36,786 nt of DNA from a virus: positions 1-36,786 of the IMG/VR virus record IMGVR_UViG_3300036845_000567, one strand, 5' to 3'. The position numbers and the translations under genes are program-made. The notes beneath the pieces were generated by a model. The model had not been told where the DNA came from. It ran no database searches and saw only the letters and a list, made by a program, of their open reading frames with translations. Numbering within the stretch: position 1 is the first letter of the stretch; the number at the start of each line of letters is the position of its first letter. Of the stretch, positions 7,173 to 14,345 are shown in pieces.

Positions 7173-7511
7173 TTATAATGTATCAATCTTAGCTTTGACC
7201 GCATCAGCGAGAGCTTTATCGTCACAGTCTATAATGATCTTCATGCCTGCAGCATCAAATACGCTAAAACACGCAGCCGAGTTTTTTAATTCTTCTGACA
7301 CCAATAGGGCCATCAAATCTCTCTCATCCGACTTGCCGGTCAATATTGACTCTAATACCTCATCGGATTGCTTAGCCATTAATGCCTTAAGCGCCAACAA
7401 GCCATCAACACATTTTCGGTGCTTTAGTACCTGGTCCTTACCGTGTCTTGCGATAACGATACAAAATATTTCTATTTCAGACTTTATTATATTGATATCT
7501 TTTTTACTCAT
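7173..7511 (-). CDS. Hypothetical protein behind a consensus promoter
   Basis: A 112-residue protein with AAGGA before the ATG at 7511. It is helix-rich with a C-terminal beta-alpha segment (GMKIIIDCDDKALADAVKAK). It is the first gene after a near-perfect promoter at 7549-7576 inside the minus-strand block, so it and the genes after it can be expressed independently of the replication genes upstream. The product is unrecognised; an early regulatory or host-takeover role would fit but is only inferred. Confidence 0.75.
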   Translation of the reverse strand: MSKKDINIIKSEIEIFCIVIARHGKDQVLKHRKCVDGLLALKALMAKQSDEVLESILTGKSDERDLMALLVSEELKNSAACFSVFDAAGMKIIIDCDDKALADAVKAKIDTL

Positions 7512-7548
7512 AGGATTCCTTTTCTCTGAGCAGGTTAAACATAATTTA

Positions 7549-7576
7549 ATTATAACATATCAATATAAATTGTCAA
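7549..7576 (-). promoter_or_regulatory. Consensus sigma70 promoter within the minus-strand block
   Basis: On the minus strand a perfect TTGACA (7576-7571), a 16-base spacer and a perfect TATAAT (7554-7549). It lies in an AT-rich gap between the genes ending at 7585 and starting at 7511. This is the best promoter on this strand. Confidence 0.8.
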
Positions 7577-7584
7577 CACATATA

Positions 7585-7845
7585 TCAATTAGATGGGCAC
7601 CAAGCGGTTTTATCTGATAATTCGCAGTATCTCTGATCAATCGGGTCCCATGCATAGTACTTATCCATGATCTTAAAGGTGTAATCGAGGAAGTATTGGA
7701 CGTGCCGTCTATTGGGCACAACAGGCCTTCTATCTACCGGATCTACTAGTTGCAATGACTTGGGTCGCTTATGACGGTATTTGGGTGCGTGCTCTGAGGG
7801 AATAAGAATGCCACAAAGAAAAATAGGGATATAATATTTAATCAT
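7585..7845 (-). CDS. Putative secreted small protein
   Basis: An 86-residue protein whose ATG overlaps the TGA of the upstream gene (ATGA), implying coupled translation. The N-terminus (MIKYYIPIFLCGILIPSEHA) resembles a signal peptide or membrane anchor. The mature part is basic in the middle (KYRHKRPKSL) and rich in Tyr, Trp and Asp at the end. No family recognised. Confidence 0.65.
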   Translation of the reverse strand: MIKYYIPIFLCGILIPSEHAPKYRHKRPKSLQLVDPVDRRPVVPNRRHVQYFLDYTFKIMDKYYAWDPIDQRYCELSDKTAWCPSN

Positions 7846-8357
7846 AAAGTAGAATTCTTATGAATGGGGTCGGTTTCAAGACATTTCTTTAACAAAGGTT
7901 GTAGGGAATTAATATATTCACGGAATCCCGTTATGAAGTCTCCAATATAACTTATATACATGATCTTGTCTTCAAGCGGGCAACCAATAAAAAGATTGTA
8001 CTGGGCAGGAATAAACTCTTCACTAGAATGTAAATGTCTAGTTATGCAGAGTCTATGTACCAGATCACCGTTAATATCTCGCTCAAAGTCGTCAGAGAAT
8101 TGCCAAGGGGCCCATGAAATATTCACGGATTTAACATTATTAGAGTGTGGCATATTTTCTCTGATTATCTCGTGTGAAAAAACGAGCTCAGGAACAGTTC
8201 TCTTTAGTAGATTTTCAACAAAACGTATCCGGGAATCCAGCATGTGAACTTGATTATCAAACGAATCCGCTTCTACCTCGAATTGATAAAACATGTAATG
8301 CGCAGCAAAGTTCTTACCAGCGATATTTTCAATCTTCTTTAATTTTTTACGGGCCAC
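7842..8357 (-). CDS. Hypothetical protein, GTG start proposed
   Basis: The frame is open from 8558, but that upstream part overlaps the well-supported gene at 8347-8703. A GTG at 8357, preceded by AGGGAAG at six bases, gives a 171-residue product starting VARKKLKKIENIAGKN with only an 11-base overlap, so I prefer it. The protein is mixed alpha/beta without membrane helices, and includes ISWAPWQFSDDFERDINGD and HRLCITRHLHSSEEF. No catalytic signature recognised. Confidence 0.6.
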   Translation of the reverse strand: MARKKLKKIENIAGKNFAAHYMFYQFEVEADSFDNQVHMLDSRIRFVENLLKRTVPELVFSHEIIRENMPHSNNVKSVNISWAPWQFSDDFERDINGDLVHRLCITRHLHSSEEFIPAQYNLFIGCPLEDKIMYISYIGDFITGFREYINSLQPLLKKCLETDPIHKNSTL

Positions 8358-8703
8358 TAGAAACTTCCCTATAAAGACAGTCGTGATAATGTGATAGAGC
8401 TTTCCACTGCTTATTCTCAGCATCGCAAACTTCTTCGCTTCCCAGGAACTTGAGAAGATCAGGATCAAAGTTTTCCTCACGAAGAAGTATATCCATGCTC
8501 GAATCCCTACCAAAAAAGAGTCTCTTAACGATATAAACATACGCCATAAGATCATCATTCTCTAGCATTTTTTGTTTAGATGCTTCCTTATCGGGATTAA
8601 GGTTAAAACATGCCCTTACCCATGCATAAGAATCGAGTGCTGACTTAAGTACATATTCTGCTCCCTGATGGTTCTTATCATTTATGGTCCAGTACTTACT
8701 CAT
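8347..8703 (-). CDS. Hypothetical protein
   Basis: A 118-residue protein with AAGGA upstream of the ATG at 8703. It overlaps both neighbours slightly (stop of 8696-8950, start of 7842-8357), as in a tightly packed early operon. It is acidic and helical with several Trp/Tyr residues (SKYWTINDKN, YVYIVKRLFF). No known motif. Confidence 0.7.
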   Translation of the reverse strand: MSKYWTINDKNHQGAEYVLKSALDSYAWVRACFNLNPDKEASKQKMLENDDLMAYVYIVKRLFFGRDSSMDILLREENFDPDLLKFLGSEEVCDAENKQWKALSHYHDCLYREVSSGP

Positions 8704-8950
8704 TATTCAGTTCCTTCACACACAAAGTGCACGGGGCTCCTGTGGGCTGAACTTCAACTATAAATACCTTGAATTCTTCTTCATCTAATGAATATGCATA
8801 GTCCACTATCTTCTGCATAGAATCAAGAATAATCTTCCTGTCCTTAGGACAAGTTGCGTAAATCCTTAAGCTTACTGCCTCACGATTATTCGTTAATACA
8901 TCTTGGTCTCTTCGCTCAAACTGAGCTGATGAGAATTGTTTTTCAGGCAT
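8696..8950 (-). CDS. Hypothetical protein
   Basis: An 84-residue protein. The ATG at 8950 has GGAG at seven bases; an in-frame ATG at 8971 lies inside the upstream gene and has no better site. The C-terminal part carries a beta-strand pattern (EFKVFIVEVQPTGAP) and a CTLC pair close to the end. No family recognised. Confidence 0.65.
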   Translation of the reverse strand: MPEKQFSSAQFERRDQDVLTNNREAVSLRIYATCPKDRKIILDSMQKIVDYAYSLDEEEFKVFIVEVQPTGAPCTLCVKELNNE

Positions 8951-8954
8951 CTTT

Positions 8955-9437
8955 CTACTCCGTTCCTTCACATATAGCCTTAACTATATCAGTTTCGGGA
9001 AATGTTTCACGCACCACGATGATCTTCTCAGTAGACGTATTGGTTTTAGAGGCGTTCTGTTCTTTGCGCCACGCGGCATAATCTTCATCATAAAGAGGCA
9101 TCGTATTAAGAACGATGGCAGAGTTATATGTACCCTCTAGTCCCTTTTTCTCTCTACGGTTACCTATAATACCCTTTGCGATATTATTAGCGCGCTTCAA
9201 TTCCGGGCATTTCTCTTGCCACTCCCTATATTCCTGAGTAGTTATATTCTTGGTAAATACAAAGTCAGTTACTTTGATAGATGTATCTAGCTGCGCCCAA
9301 ATGATCAGATCTTCACCCAATTTAATCATCTCTGGTATGGTCCAATACGGAGAATTCCTTATCTCAGGCCATCTTTTATCATCATCCTTTTTAAAACTAT
9401 CTGGAACATTATTATCAGATGCATAGCGACTGAGCAT
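8955..9437 (-). CDS. Probable terminase small subunit
   Basis: A 160-residue protein with GAGAGG just before the ATG at 9437. The central part resembles phage small terminases: a helical segment that could be an HTH (PEMIKLGEDLIIWAQ), then a conserved-looking NRREKKGLEGTYNSAIVL with NTMPLYDEDYAAW, typical of small terminases in which a 'mass of basic/Asn-Arg helix then Tyr-x-x-x-W' block precedes the C-terminus. Small terminases recognise the packaging start and form a ring that activates TerL. Here it is about 3.6 kb upstream of terL in the same block, which is atypical. Recognition is from memory of homologues and is moderate. Confidence 0.5.
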   Translation of the reverse strand: MLSRYASDNNVPDSFKKDDDKRWPEIRNSPYWTIPEMIKLGEDLIIWAQLDTSIKVTDFVFTKNITTQEYREWQEKCPELKRANNIAKGIIGNRREKKGLEGTYNSAIVLNTMPLYDEDYAAWRKEQNASKTNTSTEKIIVVRETFPETDIVKAICEGTE

Positions 9438-9438
9438 A

Positions 9439-9831
9439 TTACCTCTCCAATTGTATTATTTCAAATTCCGTCCTTGCCACAGTATCATAGCATTTACGAG
9501 CGACTAATTCAGCTATAATACAATCGTCATTATACAACACACCAGTGCAAATATCTTCATAGAGTTTTATTAAGTTGCTTAAGTCGGGTCTATAAATATG
9601 ACTACGTCCGGAATTTTGCGTACGTTTATTATCAGACATACTTTGCTTAAAGGGAAAGTAGAAGCAGAATACCATTCGTAGTGGCCCAGAATATCGTGGC
9701 AACGTGTTGTGTTGTGATTCGATATCGATGCGCAATTTAGTCTTAAGTAGCTTTTGGGCATCCCAACAATGCCTCCCCGTGAATCGTGCTCGTTGTAAGG
9801 GTACCGGTGTTCCATATAGAATATAGCGCAT
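9439..9831 (-). CDS. rusA: RusA-family Holliday junction resolvase
   Basis: A 130-residue protein (MRYILYGTPVPLQRARF start) with the RusA signature: a P-x-x-x-R-x-R N-terminus, RPDLSNLIK (D83, N86, K89), a following acidic D93 and GVLYNDDCII (D102, D103). RusA enzymes are dimers that resolve four-way DNA junctions and in phages process recombination intermediates before packaging. The frame is open further upstream to 9891, but the start at 9831 gives the family-typical N-terminus and length. In the usual PDxDN motif the second Asp is Ser here (S85), which may affect metal binding. It sits between the replication gene and the small terminase. Confidence 0.85.
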   Translation of the reverse strand: MRYILYGTPVPLQRARFTGRHCWDAQKLLKTKLRIDIESQHNTLPRYSGPLRMVFCFYFPFKQSMSDNKRTQNSGRSHIYRPDLSNLIKLYEDICTGVLYNDDCIIAELVARKCYDTVARTEFEIIQLER

Positions 9832-9943
9832 AGGCGTAATCCCGAGAAGCCTCTTAGATATATAGGTCATTTCCACCCAAGAGGCTACCAAGAATGACCC
9901 AGGTTAAACGATTTAACGTCGACCATGGGTTTATACTACTACG

Positions 9944-11071
9944 CTATGGATCTTTTGTCGTGGTTGATTTTTGATGGTCTTGGGTTCCGTCTCGAATGAT
10001 GGTTTTAAATATACTGGCAAATATATCATCAAGATCTCTGTCCCCCGTGCTTTTCATAGTCTTCAGAGCAACCTCAGCTTTTTGGGCCTCCTCGACTTCG
10101 TCGAATACTCGTTTTTGTGGGGCCACAGCTTCAGGGTACAATGGCGCCTTTTTAGGCTGCATAGCCTGATATTCCGACTCAGTGTAGTAGAGTAGGGGAT
10201 TAGATTTATCAGCTCCTACTGAGTCTTTTTCAAAACCCCTACTACGCAAGGTATTAAAGCAAATCGCCCAATCAGGGACTATCTCGTTATCTTTGCAGTA
10301 GTTCAAACATAGACGTGAAAAGAAGACAAATGGGTCACGGATCTCCCCTTTATGGGATCGCATCTCTCGCAACGCAGCTTCTAATGCCCCTGGGGGATAG
10401 GCCATGAGTTTTATAGCTCCGGCTTCCGTAAGATTTAGGCCCTTTATGTACGAATTTGGCTTCCTTGGTAGTGGCGAACCCATATTCCCTACTTTTTTAT
10501 CCCCTCCCGACCTACTATGCTCCTGTAGTACATGACTAGTAGGATAGGTATTATTAACATAATCTTTATTATTAAATTCTTTGTCTGACATTTTGGCTCT
10601 GAATGGGCCAATCGGTTCTACATAAGAATTTTGGTTAAATTGGTTTATACCAATCATAGAACTTAATGACTTCATCTCATCTCCCAAGAGTAGAAGTGCG
10701 GATAGGGGTAGGTATTTGCACGCGGAATACATATGGCGCAGGGCTTCGCGCACTTCGAATTTCCTTAAAGCCGGATGTATAACATACAAACAAGTTTGGC
10801 TGGCCCGATATATTTTTTTTATGATTCCGATATTATGTAAGTAGCCAATAACCCTGTTAGAATGGGTAGGACATATATCAGCTATATCAGCGTAAGTGCC
10901 TTGGCTTTTGAAATTAGATGGGCACACATTATCAGTCCCAATCATATCATTGAATATAATTGCTTCGGTTTTGTTAAGGCCACGTGCAACATCAATCACT
11001 GTGCAGTCAGAAACATTATCCCAATTCAGAGCTTTTTGTTGACTTAAAAATTTTTCTACCTTATTATTCAT
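9944..11071 (-). CDS. Putative replication initiation protein with N-terminal winged helix
   Basis: A 375-residue protein whose ATG overlaps the stop of the 40-codon gene upstream (TAATG). Residues about 20-100 look like a winged helix-turn-helix (ARGLNKTEAIIFNDMIG, ADICPTHSNRVIGYLHNIG). The middle is Ser/Asn-rich linker, residues about 220-280 form a helical domain (LTEAGAIKLMAYPPGALEAAL) and the C-terminus is Lys/Glu-rich. That layout resembles phage replication initiators of the O/DnaD-like kind that bind an origin and recruit the host helicase. No helicase or polymerase motif is present. Its place beside a divergent regulatory region and next to recombination genes supports the idea. The specific family is unproven. 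Confidence 0.6.
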   Translation of the reverse strand: MNNKVEKFLSQQKALNWDNVSDCTVIDVARGLNKTEAIIFNDMIGTDNVCPSNFKSQGTYADIADICPTHSNRVIGYLHNIGIIKKIYRASQTCLYVIHPALRKFEVREALRHMYSACKYLPLSALLLLGDEMKSLSSMIGINQFNQNSYVEPIGPFRAKMSDKEFNNKDYVNNTYPTSHVLQEHSRSGGDKKVGNMGSPLPRKPNSYIKGLNLTEAGAIKLMAYPPGALEAALREMRSHKGEIRDPFVFFSRLCLNYCKDNEIVPDWAICFNTLRSRGFEKDSVGADKSNPLLYYTESEYQAMQPKKAPLYPEAVAPQKRVFDEVEEAQKAEVALKTMKSTGDRDLDDIFASIFKTIIRDGTQDHQKSTTTKDP

Positions 11072-11193
11072 TATGCATTCATGCCTTGTAATAAGTGAAC
11101 GATAAGTGAGCTGCTTGTAGTTTGTTCATGCTTCGCTTGTGTGTCTGATGAAGATTTGGGATTCCACCAGCTCTGGTTTCCTGATTTTGTCAT
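11071..11193 (-). CDS. 40-residue protein in the replication operon
   Basis: A short frame with an excellent AAGGAG site before the ATG at 11193. The ATG overlaps the TGA of the preceding small gene, and its own TAA overlaps the ATG of the replication gene at 11071 (TAATG). This double stop-start overlap is the main evidence. The product (MTKSGNQSWWNPKSSSDTQ...) is polar and Ser-rich with two adjacent Trp. It may be a leader that couples translation into the replication gene. Confidence 0.55.
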   Translation of the reverse strand: MTKSGNQSWWNPKSSSDTQAKHEQTTSSSLIVHLLQGMNA

Positions 11194-11342
11194 TCATGCT
11201 CCTTGTAATGTAAGTCTCTCTTGGCGGAAAAACTTTGAATGGTTCGGTTTAAAAGCCGGGCCATTTTTCTTTGTATCTTTTGTGCTAGATTAAGTACTTC
11301 TCCTTTTTGGGATACGCCTTTTAATCTATCGTCTCTAATCAT
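11190..11342 (-). CDS. 50-residue basic protein, first gene of the replication operon
   Basis: A 50-codon frame from the ATG at 11342 to a TGA overlapping the next ATG. The product is basic (RDDRLKGVSQKGEVLNLAQK, then QRKMARLLNRT) and predicted helical, as in small DNA-binding proteins. There is no clear Shine-Dalgarno site, so the start is uncertain; the internal ATG at residue 27 is an alternative. The coding call rests on the overlap and on amino-acid content. Confidence 0.45.
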   Translation of the reverse strand: MIRDDRLKGVSQKGEVLNLAQKIQRKMARLLNRTIQSFSAKRDLHYKEHE

Positions 11343-11464
11343 ACGTGTTATCGACCATCTAGTTATAATATAGAAATTTGTTTCTGACTAGAAAATATGT
11401 TAAAATTATATGTAGAAGCAGTGAAAGTGTTTTATCTACGCCATAATTTTAATAGGTATTGCAA
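11343..11464. other. Divergent control region, possible origin
   Basis: This AT-rich spacer separates the minus-strand replication operon from the plus-strand ERF gene. It contains the promoter at 11378-11406 and a TATAAT-like segment (11374-11379 region) that could serve the opposite direction. No clear iteron set or long palindrome is visible. Its position makes it the best place to look for early regulation and an origin. Confidence 0.35.
11378..11406 (+). promoter_or_regulatory. Putative promoter for the ERF gene
   Basis: TTGTTT (11378-11383), a 17-base spacer, TAAAAT (11401-11406). The ERF start codon is 59 bases downstream. Confidence 0.5.
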
Positions 11465-12082
11465 ATGAATAATTATCAGTCTGAGCACTTGAATGAGTTA
11501 GCCGTTGCGTTAGCAAGGGCGCAAGGTGAGATGTTGATCGCGGGAAAAGACCATAAAAATCCATTCTTTAAGAGTATGTATGCTGATTTTGCTACCATAG
11601 TGAGAGCATCAAGGCCGGCTCTGACGAAATATGGGTTGTCGGTTATACAACGCGTGATAACGCAAGATGATGGGGTGGAAGCATTATACACGATGTTGTT
11701 GCATGCAAGTGGGCAATATCTTGAAAGCCGCATGAAAATCAACCCAGTTAAACAAGATGTCCAGAGTATGGGTTCGGCTATTACCTACCTCAAAAGATAC
11801 GCTTACGCGGCAATTGTGGGCGTAACTGCAGCAGATGAAGATGATGATGGTGAATCAGCTACAACACCAGCACGAGAAGTTAAGGCTGCACCAGCTCCGA
11901 AGATTGGTAAAGATCCAATAAGCTTGGACCAATTGAGCGAGCTTGAGTATGTGCTTAAAGATCATCCCGATATAGTGGAACAGGTATTAACCGGTCTCAA
12001 AATAGATAGTCTTGCGGATATGCCGAAGAATAGATACCGATCTTCAATGGATAGAATCCAAGAGATTATTAAAAATAAATAA
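11465..12082 (+). CDS. erf: ERF-family single-strand annealing protein
   Basis: A 205-residue protein. Residues about 25-125 match the ERF family: KNPFFKSMYADFATIV (the phage ERF 'N-P-x-F-K-S-x-Y-A' start), RPALTKYGLSVIQ and GSAITYLKRYAYAAIVGV. ERF proteins form rings that anneal complementary single strands, used in phage genome circularisation and recombination. The C-terminal half, after an acidic stretch (DEDDDGE), is a small helical domain. The ATG at 11465 has AGG at eight bases; a TTG six bases earlier is also in frame. It pairs functionally with the RusA-like resolvase in the divergent operon. A terminator follows. Confidence 0.9.
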   Translation: MNNYQSEHLNELAVALARAQGEMLIAGKDHKNPFFKSMYADFATIVRASRPALTKYGLSVIQRVITQDDGVEALYTMLLHASGQYLESRMKINPVKQDVQSMGSAITYLKRYAYAAIVGVTAADEDDDGESATTPAREVKAAPAPKIGKDPISLDQLSELEYVLKDHPDIVEQVLTGLKIDSLADMPKNRYRSSMDRIQEIIKNK

Positions 12083-12096
12083 AGATCATAGTGAAG

Positions 12097-12128
12097 TGCC
12101 ACGTTTTTGTTTTTCGTGGCATCTCTTT
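12097..12128 (+). terminator. Terminator after the ERF gene
   Basis: TGCCACG (12097-12103) pairs with CGTGGCA (12115-12121) around a T-rich loop, followed by TCTCTTT. It is 14 bases after the ERF stop. Confidence 0.65.
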
Positions 12129-12213
12129 CGGTGGGCGTCTATCAGTTGATTCGGGTAGGCGCTCGCTTTATTGTGGTACAATATAACCTGTCTTTTACTT
12201 TAGATGGGTTCTT

Positions 12214-12390
12214 ATGAATATAATAAAGCGCTATGGCCCTCCCAATAAGATGGATCAATGCCCCAAGGGAACCATTTGTGTGGTTCAGTCGATGCCAAAT
12301 CTAACCAAAGAATATTGGGAACAAATAAGCGATAACTCGGAAGAGCCAGTTTGGATAAACATCCATGAAATTCCGGAAGTTGATGTATGA
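12214..12390 (+). CDS. 58-residue hypothetical protein
   Basis: An open frame of 58 codons (starts MNIIKRYGPPNKMDQCPKG) between the ERF terminator and the converging fibre gene. A weak GGG site is six bases from the ATG, and a TACAAT box sits about 40 bases upstream. The product has a balanced composition with an acidic Trp-containing end (EEPVWINIHEIPEVDV). It fills most of the 374-base gap between its neighbours. No family recognised. Confidence 0.55.
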   Translation: MNIIKRYGPPNKMDQCPKGTICVVQSMPNLTKEYWEQISDNSEEPVWINIHEIPEVDV

Positions 12391-12429
12391 AATTACATGC
12401 AAATTCGGAGTCTGATAACCACGATTCAT

Positions 12430-12454
12430 AATCTAAGTGTAATTCACTAAGATT
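12430..12454. terminator. Bidirectional hairpin between converging genes
   Basis: AATCTAAGTG (12430-12439) pairs with CACTAAGATT (12445-12454) with one mismatch around a 5-base loop. It lies between the 58-codon plus-strand gene and the stop of the minus-strand fibre gene at 12457. T-rich sequence follows on the plus side (TATTATAA). Confidence 0.45.
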
Positions 12455-12456
12455 TA

Positions 12457-14343
12457 TTATAACTCTTTAAGTAAGAATCCTTCTACATAGGTTGCGGGAG
12501 AAGTTCCGCCACTCAAACTACCCGTTGGAGAAAGCAACCCAGCCACTGTATATGAAACTGACGAAGTATTACTTGCAGTAATCCCCAGCGTTCCAAATGT
12601 CACTACATCATTAACACTAAGTTGTACGATAGCAGAAATTATGGCAGGAGTGGCTCTAGTAGTTCCCCCACTAGAACAGAACCATGATCCATCAGATCCT
12701 GATCCAAGGTTAGTCTCAGATGGTTCCCCCGTTGGACCACAATAAGTGAGAGCTGGAGTCTTAAGAAGAGCGCCGCCATTTACAAGAACTAATGGGCTGC
12801 TTGTCGCAGACAATCCTCCCTGTAATGCCGCCGTATAGTGAAATTTATATAAACCATTCACCGGAGCTGTAAAGCTAGCTGGTATACTAATTCCGTCTCC
12901 AGGATAGAATGCTCCGCCTTCATTTATGGTAATAGTTAATGGAACTGCGGTTCCGAGATCGTAGAAATTATAATCTCCTGGAAATACCGAGGGAACATTA
13001 TAACGTGTCGGCTGATACGCATAGAAAGCTATAGATCCAGCACCACCGCCTCCGCCACTAGATGATGCCTGAATTAAGAATCCTTCTATAGAGGTAACAG
13101 TAGTCGGAACGAATGGTGATCCTATACCGCGAAGTCCACTCACAATATATGCAGTTCCACCAGTTCCTGCAGAAATCTCGACCACCGGTTGAAATGTTAC
13201 CACATCTCCCGCAGTAAGTTGTAACGTGGTATTCGCTTGAGCCTGTACAAAGGTGTAGTTAATTGGAGCTCCACCGCCATTAGCAGATATTTGGGCGGCA
13301 TAGGTCTGGGTTGTTACCGAAGTAACAATCTGGGCAAATGCAACATTTATATTCTGATTGGGAATTGTGCCACCTCTTAATAATACGTTAAAGGCAAAGT
13401 AATACGATCCACTGACGGGAGCAGTAAATGATGCGGGAGTTCCCAATCCATCCCCAGGAAAGAATCCACTTCCATTATTAAAGTTAACTGTTAGAACATT
13501 GGCACTTCCCATAGGATAAGAAATTATACCAGGTCCCGTCGGACGAGGAACTGAATAGTCAGTGGCTTGATAGGCATAGAAAGATATAGGACTACCGCCA
13601 CCACCACCCGTAGATTCTAAATTTATAGTATTGGGACCATTGGTTATAATTACGGTGCCACCATCAGACGTTAAATTAGCCCACGCAGGAGCAGTTCCAC
13701 CACCGATAATGACTTGACCATTGCTACCATTGGTTGCGGTTACCGTGCCAGCACCATTAGTTTGTAGAACGCCATTAGTTTGTGCCGATATAACAACATT
13801 ACCAGCGAGAGTAGTCGTTCCAGCAACAGTTAGGGTCCCCGTTAAACCTACGCTATTATCAAGATTAACGGTAACAAGATTACTACTTCCCTGTGTATTA
13901 ATATTACTTCCACCAAGAACTCTCAATACATTACTACTTGGAACAGCGGTTCCCGAATTGGTCACATAGCTTTGGGCAATATCACCCGCTATGGCAATCA
14001 TTACCGTATTTCCTGAGCCACCAGTAGTTACACCTATTCCATCGCCGAATATATTAAGCACTCCCCCTACTTCATTGGCAATACCAAAGTTTGTAGGGAA
14101 TTGGTTCGCACCACCACCACCACCGCCAGATGGATATAATTGCACCCAGGTAGCTATGCCTTCAGCAACACTTATGAGAAACCATAATTGTTCTCCGGGA
14201 TATACCAACCAGAAGGTTCCGATATTTATGTTTTGAAAATCATTTTGAGTGGGAGGAAAGCTTTTGACCATAAGATTAGGCGGTTGACTCGGCTTAACAC
14301 CCATATATGAAAGCGGATTTAATCCGTCTAATCTTAAGCTCAT
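12457..14343 (-). CDS. Tail fibre protein with two C1q-like C-terminal domains
   Basis: A 628-residue Gly/Thr/Ser-rich structural protein. Residues about 25-70 (NIGTFWLVYPGEQLWF, then GIATWVQLYPSGGG) are the same virion-attachment module found at the N-termini of the fibre proteins at 17485-20115 and 20131-20859. A low-complexity beta-rich shaft follows (to about 250). Two homologous jelly-roll domains at about 251-425 and 436-628 each start with FYAYQ and contain a GDG...PASFTAPV.G.Y.F block and end with EGFL, the pattern of C1q/TNF-like domains that trimerise and bind ligands. Last gene of the fibre block, starting 2 bases after the previous stop. Function as a receptor-binding fibre is inferred from this architecture. 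Confidence 0.8.
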   Translation of the reverse strand: MSLRLDGLNPLSYMGVKPSQPPNLMVKSFPPTQNDFQNINIGTFWLVYPGEQLWFLISVAEGIATWVQLYPSGGGGGGANQFPTNFGIANEVGGVLNIFGDGIGVTTGGSGNTVMIAIAGDIAQSYVTNSGTAVPSSNVLRVLGGSNINTQGSSNLVTVNLDNSVGLTGTLTVAGTTTLAGNVVISAQTNGVLQTNGAGTVTATNGSNGQVIIGGGTAPAWANLTSDGGTVIITNGPNTINLESTGGGGGSPISFYAYQATDYSVPRPTGPGIISYPMGSANVLTVNFNNGSGFFPGDGLGTPASFTAPVSGSYYFAFNVLLRGGTIPNQNINVAFAQIVTSVTTQTYAAQISANGGGAPINYTFVQAQANTTLQLTAGDVVTFQPVVEISAGTGGTAYIVSGLRGIGSPFVPTTVTSIEGFLIQASSSGGGGGAGSIAFYAYQPTRYNVPSVFPGDYNFYDLGTAVPLTITINEGGAFYPGDGISIPASFTAPVNGLYKFHYTAALQGGLSATSSPLVLVNGGALLKTPALTYCGPTGEPSETNLGSGSDGSWFCSSGGTTRATPAIISAIVQLSVNDVVTFGTLGITASNTSSVSYTVAGLLSPTGSLSGGTSPATYVEGFLLKEL

Positions 14344-14345
14344 TA

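Noticed and set aside
8358-8558. Extended N-terminus of the 7842 gene
   Set aside because: It overlaps 8347-8703 fully in another frame and encodes an unlikely Phe/Arg-rich start; the GTG at 8357 fits better.
12387-12431. 14-codon frame overlapping the stop of the 58-codon gene
   Set aside because: Too short and without any supporting feature beyond an ATGA overlap.
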